From the NCBI GenBank assembly GCA_030039005.1, contig JASHQT010000093.1, forward strand, positions 1-18,652: a stretch of DNA of 18,652 nt, written 5' to 3'. The position numbers were made by a program, and so were the translations under genes. Positions 13,420 to 18,652 of this stretch are shown here, piece by piece. The notes under the pieces were generated by a model, which saw only the letters and a program-made list of their open reading frames with translations, searched no databases and was not told where the DNA came from. Each line of letters begins with the position of its first letter. Within the stretch, counting starts at the first letter, position 1. Source of the DNA: Bryobacteraceae bacterium (GTDB lineage: Bacteria; Acidobacteriota; Terriglobia; Bryobacterales; Bryobacteraceae).

Positions 13420-15372
13420 TCATTCGTGCTCGAACCGGGATCTCATCCCGGAGTGAGGGCGCACAACGGTCGTCCCTTGAGCGGGCTGCGCGGACAGGAT
13501 TCTTTCTACGCCGGTCAGCGTTGCCTTTGCAGCAGCGATCCAGTTTTCCGAGAGATCACCCCCGTTGCGCGACTTCTGCGCCTCGGCGTGCTGTAGGACC
13601 TGCTGAGTCCTTACTCGTAGCTGGACCAAGTTCCGGCGGTGCACGTCGCTCGTGGTATCGAACAGATAGTCGTCGCAGTCCTTGACGCAGTTGAGCATCT
13701 TTGGGCAGGGCGACACTTTGAAGTCGTGCACGCAGAGGCCCAGCGGCGTAACGTGAACCGCCTGTAACTGCCCCTCCAGGAAGGCGTCGCGGACATCGTC
13801 ATGCAGGTTGAAGTACATCTCGGCGACGCGCCCCTTGGTGCGCCCGGACTCAAGGGCCGCTCTCAACGTGGCGATCCGCTCGCCAGGTGTGAGGTGTTTG
13901 TAGGCTTCCAGGTCGCCAGTGTGTTCACGCCCTTGCCACCGCGCGATCACTTCGTCGGGAACGCCAGCGATGGCGGCCTTTGTAGTGACCCAGTGACGGA
14001 ACTGATGTGTGTGCATTTTGAAGAAGTTCCCGGCGTTGTCTGCAAGGCCGAACCGCTCGAATGCGGATCTGACAATCGTTTTCGTTTTCTCCGTCCGTCC
14101 TCCGAGAAAATCATTGACGGTCTGCTCCGTCAACGGCTCGACCAGAAATCGGCTCGCCTGACGCTGTTTATGCCCGAAGTTCCGGAAGACAACAAAGAGG
14201 CTCTCGGAAAGCTTCTGTTTCGTGCCGTCTCGCCGGTCGACCATCCACAAGTCGGGCACGCGGCGGCTGTAGACGAAGGCGGCCACGTCCGACGTACGAT
14301 ATTCGCAGTCTTTGGAACCACCGTGCTGCGCAGCTTTTCGAGGTAGCTTCGACGGGGAAATCCGGTCGATGCTCTCAATCGTCATGCCGAGCAAGCTTGC
14401 GACCTCTTCGCGGCGCAGCATGGCGTTCCAGCGATGTCCCCGGAGCCGTACCCGGTCTGGTGTCGTTTCCAGGACCCTGGCCTGAGCACGTGCGGGCCCG
14501 GTGATGGAGCGAGCTTCCTTGATCGCGCCGGTCGCCAGTTCGGCCTGTTTCGGTGTCATCCAACGAACCGCTAACTGCTTTTGGCCGCCCCGCGACTTCT
14601 CTTTGTGATACCGGATTCCCCATCGCTTCTTTAGACCAGCGCCTTCCGAGCAGATACAGTCCAGAGGCAGAGTCAGCGTTTCGCCGATCCGAAGACCCGT
14701 GGCCATCATCACCGCCAGGATGCAGGCAATCAGCCGGTCCGGCGGTTCCTTAGCGTGCCTGGCGTAGATGTCGGCGACTGCGCAGATGGTTTCGTCCGAG
14801 GGCATCCGCTTCATTCGTTCCAGTTGCCCGTCGAGCGTGTACCGCTCCGAATCGTCCGTCCTGGGCGTTGTAAACGCAACCTCCATGGGACGGACGATGC
14901 CCCCACCCCGAACCGCCGCCAACGACCGCATCATGTACTGGAGCTGGGTGCATCTCTTGTAACAGGTCGACTGGCTCCAGTGAATCAGCATCACCTGCTC
15001 AGTCCTCAGGAGGTCGTCTTCGGTCAGTTGACGCCAGTCGAAAGCGTCTGCGTCACCGAATCGTGGTCGGATGGCCTCCCACAATAAGCGGGCGATGTCC
15101 ACTCTCAGGACCATCGTGGCGGACGCACCTTTCTTGAGCAGTATGTAAGCCCTCACGACATTCGAAAAGCGCAGCGGCAGCGGATCCACGCTAGAACCGT
15201 GAAGCGTGAAGTATATCCTCGAGTTCGTCTTCTTATGCTGAGACGTGCGGAGGTGCCGGATGTCCCAGCATGGCGCTTCGAACGGGAAGACCGCATTCGG
15301 AAATATCGTCTTGAAAAGCGCCCGCCCCTGCCGCACGTAAGCAGCTTCTGCCGCAGGCACCGGCAGCGTCAT
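13420..15372 (-). CDS. Tyrosine recombinase C (TnpB-like, 650 aa)
   Basis: Long tyrosine recombinase, close in length to Tn554 TnpB (about 630 aa). Catalytic residues are complete: Arg228 (ATGLRIGETL), a Lys in the beta-hairpin (Lys259 or Lys265), His456 and Arg459 (HQFRH), His484 or Trp479 in ARWQGREH, and Tyr491 (EAYKH). Between the hairpin and HQFRH is an insertion of about 150 residues with an HTH-like stretch (REEVASLLGMTIESIDRIS), probably extra DNA contact. A C-terminal cluster of four Cys (547, 556, 562, 566) suggests a zinc-binding tail. Its ATG overlaps the stop of recombinase B (ATGA). It should act with A and B in cutting and joining the element's ends; Holliday-junction chemistry via the Tyr is family knowledge. 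Confidence 0.9.
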   Translation of the reverse strand: MTLPVPAAEAAYVRQGRALFKTIFPNAVFPFEAPCWDIRHLRTSQHKKTNSRIYFTLHGSSVDPLPLRFSNVVRAYILLKKGASATMVLRVDIARLLWEAIRPRFGDADAFDWRQLTEDDLLRTEQVMLIHWSQSTCYKRCTQLQYMMRSLAAVRGGGIVRPMEVAFTTPRTDDSERYTLDGQLERMKRMPSDETICAVADIYARHAKEPPDRLIACILAVMMATGLRIGETLTLPLDCICSEGAGLKKRWGIRYHKEKSRGGQKQLAVRWMTPKQAELATGAIKEARSITGPARAQARVLETTPDRVRLRGHRWNAMLRREEVASLLGMTIESIDRISPSKLPRKAAQHGGSKDCEYRTSDVAAFVYSRRVPDLWMVDRRDGTKQKLSESLFVVFRNFGHKQRQASRFLVEPLTEQTVNDFLGGRTEKTKTIVRSAFERFGLADNAGNFFKMHTHQFRHWVTTKAAIAGVPDEVIARWQGREHTGDLEAYKHLTPGERIATLRAALESGRTKGRVAEMYFNLHDDVRDAFLEGQLQAVHVTPLGLCVHDFKVSPCPKMLNCVKDCDDYLFDTTSDVHRRNLVQLRVRTQQVLQHAEAQKSRNGGDLSENWIAAAKATLTGVERILSAQPAQGTTVVRPHSGMRSRFEHE

Positions 15373-16934
15373 GCTGTGTGCCCCTGTTCTCGATGAATCT
15401 GAGCCAGCAACTGGCGAATGGCGGACATGACATCCTCCAACTGCATGGGAATGCGAGGATCGCTTTCGGTCTTCATCTCCTCGGAAACCTTCTCCAGCGC
15501 GGAGAGCACTTCAGAATGGGGTCCTGTGCGGAAAGCGGCAAAAAACTCGCAAGGGTAACAGGTCAGTGGGGGTGCCAGCCGGCATAGCCCATTTTTGCGA
15601 ACATCGCGTCCGCACATTCCAATCCCGCCGACGTTCATTGGTGCTGCTGGTAGTTGAATGATGTCGCCGGGGATTACTTTCGGGTGAACCTTTGGGAAAG
15701 CTCGCTGAACCGTGGAGTCCACGATTTTGCCGCGAAAGCGCTGGAGCAGCGGATCGAACATCTGATCGAATCGAGCTCCCAGTTGATCGACGACATAGGA
15801 TGCGGCTTCGATATAGACATTTACATTCTGCAAATCGGTGTGGTCGAGAACTTCGGCGATCCGCTCCCGCGAAGCGCCCTCCCTTGCCATCTCTGTAGCC
15901 AGTGTCGAGCGAAATCGCCGAGGAGTGAGGTGGAGCGAAGATCGCGTTCGCGGTGACACCAAGCGAGCTGCGGTGCAGAAGCGCACCATGGCCTGGTTGA
16001 TACCTTCTTCGGGAGCATCGGGTGACAGCCAATGAAAGAGTGGATCGGCCGGTTCGCCCCGCCGCAGTTCAGTCAGAAGCTGTCCAAGCTGGTCGCTGAT
16101 GGGTCTCGTCTTCGTTTCCCTGAACTCCCGGCGCTTCTTAACCCGAGGCGCCTGAATCTGATACTTGGTAATCGGCTGCGAGTGGCCACTGTCAACGAGG
16201 TTTGCAGAGAATACTCTGAGGTCGTTGTTCCTCATGCGTGCTGTCGACTGCGGATTGAGGCCGAGTTCGAAATGGAGCATGACCACCGCGCGGTCGGATG
16301 GTGTCCCGGCGCCAGCCGCGATTGCGCGCGCGACGATTCGCTGTTCATCTTGATCCAGCGGTCCTTTCAGCGGGTCGCGGAACCGGACAGCGGCGCCTTT
16401 GATGTTGCCTTGCGCGCGAATCGCCTTCAGGGCAAGGGCAAGATCGGGATCAAACTCCGGCAGCTGCGCACCGAAGGCTCCCCAGGTGTACATCTCCCTC
16501 AGCCGCGCGAAGTCATTCCCCTTGCTGGCCGTCGTGAGTCCATGTTCCAGGAAAGCGCGGAACACGTCTTCCGTCACGAGGCTCCAATCAAAGAGGGCTG
16601 ATCGGTCGACCCTCATAATAACGGCATACCAGCGAAGGAACCGGCGGAGCATTACAGAGTCGTTCCAGACGGTCATTCCCTTCGAAAACGTGAGCCGGTG
16701 CGCAATGTAGAGCTTGATGATTTGCATGGCGCGTTCCGGTAGAAGCATCGGAGCAGTGGCCGCCGCAATGACCGGCCAATTGATATGGAGCAGACGGCCG
16801 CCGTCATCAGAAGCCCGGAATCGCCAAACGTCAGCCGTTGTGTCAACGATCTGCCTGTCTTTCGTGATGACCTGTGGACGAACCGCCGGCAACGGAGGCA
16901 GCGACACTTTTCCCCGCCGGACTGGAGCCGTCAT
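15369..16934 (-). CDS. Tyrosine recombinase B with substituted catalytic residues (521 aa)
   Basis: The fold is clear: a SAM-like N-terminal domain (near 65-185) and a catalytic domain with PRRFRSTLATEMA (336-350), LDHTD (His365) and nucleophile Tyr374 (VNVYIEAA). The first catalytic Arg, normally in GLR, reads GLNPQS here (Asn227), and the His of the H-x-x-R box aligns with Arg339 (RRFR, Arg342 kept). Similar GLNP/RRFR variants occur, to my knowledge, in the second recombinase of multi-recombinase elements, so this looks like a specialised subunit rather than decay. A C-terminal Cys set (441, 451, 459, 462) could bind zinc. Start and stop overlap the neighbouring genes by 4 nt each. It may be regulatory or structural in a mixed complex. 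Confidence 0.88.
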   Translation of the reverse strand: MTAPVRRGKVSLPPLPAVRPQVITKDRQIVDTTADVWRFRASDDGGRLLHINWPVIAAATAPMLLPERAMQIIKLYIAHRLTFSKGMTVWNDSVMLRRFLRWYAVIMRVDRSALFDWSLVTEDVFRAFLEHGLTTASKGNDFARLREMYTWGAFGAQLPEFDPDLALALKAIRAQGNIKGAAVRFRDPLKGPLDQDEQRIVARAIAAGAGTPSDRAVVMLHFELGLNPQSTARMRNNDLRVFSANLVDSGHSQPITKYQIQAPRVKKRREFRETKTRPISDQLGQLLTELRRGEPADPLFHWLSPDAPEEGINQAMVRFCTAARLVSPRTRSSLHLTPRRFRSTLATEMAREGASRERIAEVLDHTDLQNVNVYIEAASYVVDQLGARFDQMFDPLLQRFRGKIVDSTVQRAFPKVHPKVIPGDIIQLPAAPMNVGGIGMCGRDVRKNGLCRLAPPLTCYPCEFFAAFRTGPHSEVLSALEKVSEEMKTESDPRIPMQLEDVMSAIRQLLAQIHREQGHTA

Positions 16935-18286
16935 GGTCGGCCCCCTGCGCTGTGCAAACGTTCGTTCCGTTCACGGAGAAAAGCGCTCGCCCGCCGGGCC
17001 ATCGCATTCTGGGTGTAGTGGAGGGGCATGGCGGACCTCGGCTTCCAACCGCCTAATGTCCGGAGGACGGCTAGCGTTTCCTCCTCACGATGGTGGGTGA
17101 GCAACTCTTCGGCAAGAGCCTCGGCCCACGTGTGGCGGAAGCTGTGCCACGAGAGGTCGTCAATCTGAGTGCTCCTGGCGATCACGCCGACGACCTCGTT
17201 TGCCGCAGTAATCGACAGCGGCTGTGCTGCGGTTGTGACAAACAAATACGGGCCCCCACCAGCTGCGCGTCCGCTTGGCGCACGGTTCGTGAGATATGCG
17301 CGGAGACCGGCCCGCACCTCTCCCGACAGGTCGAGTACTCTTTCAACAGTCTTGACGCCGGGGCGGTGGCGGCGAGCATCCGCGATGTCGTGCGCACGCC
17401 GCCGGATCTTCAGTCCCGGCGAATCCGGCCGGGGCAGGTCATCCAGCCGAAGCTTGAGCAACTCTCCGCGCCGAAGGCCACACTGGATCGCCATCGCGTA
17501 CATGAGCCAGTTGCGAAGCCGTGTCTCAATCCTGAACGGATTAGCGGCAGCAAACTGTAGCGGCACAATCAGTCCGCCATCGCCTTTACGGCGAGGACCG
17601 ATCAGTCCGTCAACTCGTGTCACTTCCTCTTCAGTCAGGGGCCGGATCCGCCGGGAACCACCGCTCTGTCGGGTGATCGGATGAAACGCTTCGTCAAGGC
17701 AAGCTCGCCGATAGCGGATCTCATCGAATGAGACCATCTGCGGGCGGCGGCCCTGACTCGTCAGATCGACGGCCCACTTCAGGAAATCACGAATGACGGC
17801 GGCATGCCGGGCCACCGTATTACCGCCTGAGATCGTCGCCCGATTGATGTCGACGACGTCGCCGCCTACCCTCAGAAACGCGAGCAAGTCCTCGATCTGC
17901 ATCCCGGTGATGGACTGTCCGTCCTCGAGCAAGTCGTCTAAATCTGCTTCCAGCGCAACGCTCGCCCATGAATACAACAGTCCAAGCGAGCGCAAATCGT
18001 TGGCAAGCGTCGACGGCATTGACCGCCAGCGCCGCCGCCGAACCATCCACCGCGTCGCTACTCGCACGGGAATCCAAATGTCGGCATCCACCAGCGTGGG
18101 CAGGACCTCACCGGTCTCCAGGGCCAGTGGGAGCACCCGAAACCGGCGTTGTGATCCTCCGTTCTCGTTCGGTCCTTGCCACGACAGCCTCACACGGTGC
18201 TCTGATCGAACAAGACGACGCAGAAATGTTTTGGTTAGCCTACGCGCCGGATGGGCGGCGGCGCGTTTCGGTGAGGCGCCTTCCAC
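16931..18286 (-). CDS. Tyrosine recombinase A (TnpA-like integrase, 451 aa)
   Basis: Complete catalytic set: Arg272 (CGLRRGELLKL), Lys312 (PGVKTVERV), His381-x-x-Arg384-His385 (WHSFRHTW), Trp414 (LGGWKPRS) and nucleophile Tyr424 (LHYTQNA). The N-terminal core-binding domain lies near 70-185 (VRVATRWMVRRRRW...VIRDFLKWAVD). The first ~60 residues are very basic and may form an arm-type DNA-binding extension. The start is GTG 18286, which has an in-frame TAG three codons upstream (AGGG in between as a weak Shine-Dalgarno). First gene of the operon; its TGA overlaps the ATG of recombinase B. An inverted repeat with an AT-rich centre lies ~85 bp before the start and may contain the promoter. Of the three, this is the most canonical integrase. 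Confidence 0.92.
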   Translation of the reverse strand: MEGASPKRAAAHPARRLTKTFLRRLVRSEHRVRLSWQGPNENGGSQRRFRVLPLALETGEVLPTLVDADIWIPVRVATRWMVRRRRWRSMPSTLANDLRSLGLLYSWASVALEADLDDLLEDGQSITGMQIEDLLAFLRVGGDVVDINRATISGGNTVARHAAVIRDFLKWAVDLTSQGRRPQMVSFDEIRYRRACLDEAFHPITRQSGGSRRIRPLTEEEVTRVDGLIGPRRKGDGGLIVPLQFAAANPFRIETRLRNWLMYAMAIQCGLRRGELLKLRLDDLPRPDSPGLKIRRRAHDIADARRHRPGVKTVERVLDLSGEVRAGLRAYLTNRAPSGRAAGGGPYLFVTTAAQPLSITAANEVVGVIARSTQIDDLSWHSFRHTWAEALAEELLTHHREEETLAVLRTLGGWKPRSAMPLHYTQNAMARRASAFLRERNERLHSAGGRP

Positions 18287-18370
18287 TCCGCCCTAAGCGC
18301 GCCGCCCTACGGGCGTCGCAGGGCTCCGTTCCAGGCGCCCCACCGAAACGCAAGAAATGAGCTTGAACTG

Positions 18371-18391
18371 GGAGAGAATATTAATCTCTCC
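18371..18391 (-). promoter_or_regulatory. Inverted repeat around a possible -10 box upstream of the recombinase operon
   Basis: A perfect 7-bp inverted repeat (GGAGAGA, 7-nt spacer, TCTCTCC) encloses an AT-rich centre that reads TTAATATT on the minus strand, a possible -10 (TAATAT). A transcript would start near 18371, ~85 nt before the GTG at 18286. No matching -35 was found. The layout suggests an operator over the promoter, or a recombinase binding site. Confidence 0.35.
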
Positions 18392-18414
18392 TCCCACGTC
18401 CCACGAGAGGAGAG
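18386..18414. repeat. Second inverted repeat sharing an arm with the first
   Basis: CTCTCCTC (18386..18393) is complementary to GAGGAGAG (18407..18414), so the arm at 18385..18393 can pair either with 18371..18377 or with 18407..18414. The two hairpins are mutually exclusive. Confidence 0.5.
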
Positions 18415-18453
18415 TCGCTACGGATAAATGGACACGAAAACGAAGGCCGTACC

Positions 18454-18633
18454 CTAAAATGGCACGTCGTCATCCGAGATGCCCTGGTCGAAGTCAATTG
18501 GCTCTTGGGCAGCTGGTTTGCTCGATAGTCGTAGCTCCAGTTCGCCTTGATTCTCAAGCAGCCAATCCTCGCCCGCCAAAGTGAGCCGATAAGACGCGAG
18601 GATTTCGCCGTTGTAGTCTCGGTCCTCAAGGTT
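18454..18633 (-). pseudogene. 3' end of a gene with an SSB-like acidic tail, truncated at its 5' side
   Basis: Read on the minus strand, 59 codons from 18633 to TAG 18454..18456 give a convincing protein end: NLEDRDYNGEILASYRLTL, then AGEDWLLENQGELELRLSS and finally PIDFDQGISDDDVPF. The last six residues match the acidic tip (DDDIPF type) by which single-stranded DNA-binding proteins recruit partners; the tip is the only specific evidence. Immediately upstream are two consecutive in-frame TAG codons (18634..18639), and no ATG exists in the fragment, only a TTG at 18579. So the gene is cut or frameshifted near 18634, possibly at a junction of mobile DNA. It lies upstream of the recombinase operon on the same strand. 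An intact short gene starting at TTG 18579 cannot be excluded. Confidence 0.5.
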
Positions 18634-18652
18634 CTACTAGTTCGAGGCGACG

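Larger units (their letters stand above)
11702..18391 (-). mobile_element. Tyrosine-recombinase trio module (Tn554-like with an extra recombinase), ends not defined
   Basis: Five minus-strand genes form one tightly packed unit: recombinase A (16931..18286), recombinase B (15369..16934), recombinase C (13420..15372), a TnpC/DUF6262-like protein (12955..13410) and a TPR protein (11702..12955). Junctions are ATGA, ATGA, a 9-nt gap and TAATG. Tn554-family transposons encode TnpA and TnpB (tyrosine recombinases) and a small TnpC in this order; RIT elements encode three overlapping recombinases. This unit combines both plans. The limits given are those of the genes plus the promoter-side inverted repeat; no terminal repeats, target duplication or joined empty site could be recognised, and the right end may lie outside the window. 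Confidence 0.7.

Noticed and set aside
13420..18286. A classical RIT (recombinase-in-trio) element
   Set aside because: Protein sizes (521 and 650 aa for the second and third) and the TnpC-like fourth gene fit the Tn554 plan better, and no terminal inverted repeats of RIT type were seen; RIT is kept only as a comparison.
18381..18629. 82-residue minus-strand frame with a start codon at the right edge
   Set aside because: It overlaps the SSB-tail frame, which reads far more like protein; this one is basic and low in structure.
18630..18648. Weak similarity between GTTCTACTAGTTCGAGG here and GTTCTAGTCCTCGG at 11473 as a target duplication
   Set aside because: Requires gaps and several mismatches; not distinguishable from chance by eye.

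Overview
The window looks like chromosomal DNA of a soil Acidobacteriota (Solibacter/Bryobacter-like). The best single clue is a TIGR03435-family protein (4812..5717), a family expanded almost only in that group. High GC, several GTG/TTG starts and a KANL3-type hydrolase fit. This placement is inference from protein families, not a phylogeny.

Left and centre (1..11313) are ordinary-looking host genes: the 3' end of a SagB/nitroreductase-type oxidoreductase, two doubtful small membrane proteins, a cold-shock protein with its own promoter and a strong terminator, a KANL3/Tex30-like alpha/beta hydrolase, a minus-strand pair made of CtaA/Cox15 heme A synthase and an unknown polytopic membrane protein, a plus-strand coupled pair made of an exported triple RidA-like protein and the TIGR03435 protein, a possible zinc-ribbon protein, an HU/IHF protein directly followed by an M50 site-2 protease, a 36-residue membrane microprotein, a crotonase-fold hydratase preceded by an orphan zinc-finger (anti-sigma-like) protein, a GT39/ArnT-type glycosyltransferase, and an exported HExxH zincin.

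Right (about 11314..18652) is an accessory region. A degenerate tRNA-Leu-like sequence (11431..11522) lies at its left side. Beyond it, on the minus strand, is a tightly packed unit: three consecutive, mutually different tyrosine recombinases (451, 521 and 650 aa, joined by two 4-nt ATGA overlaps), then a small HTH/coiled-coil protein of the TnpC/DUF6262 kind 9 nt later, then a TPR protein whose start overlaps the TnpC-like stop (TAATG). This is a Tn554-like tnpA/tnpB/tnpC plan with an extra recombinase, and it also recalls recombinase-in-trio (RIT) elements without matching their usual protein sizes. The middle recombinase has lost two canonical catalytic residues. An inverted repeat surrounds a possible -10 box in front of the operon. 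At the right edge is the 3' end of a gene encoding an SSB-like DDDVPF tail, cut off upstream by two consecutive stops.

The element's ends could not be fixed: no convincing target duplication or terminal inverted repeat is visible, and the right side may run past the window.
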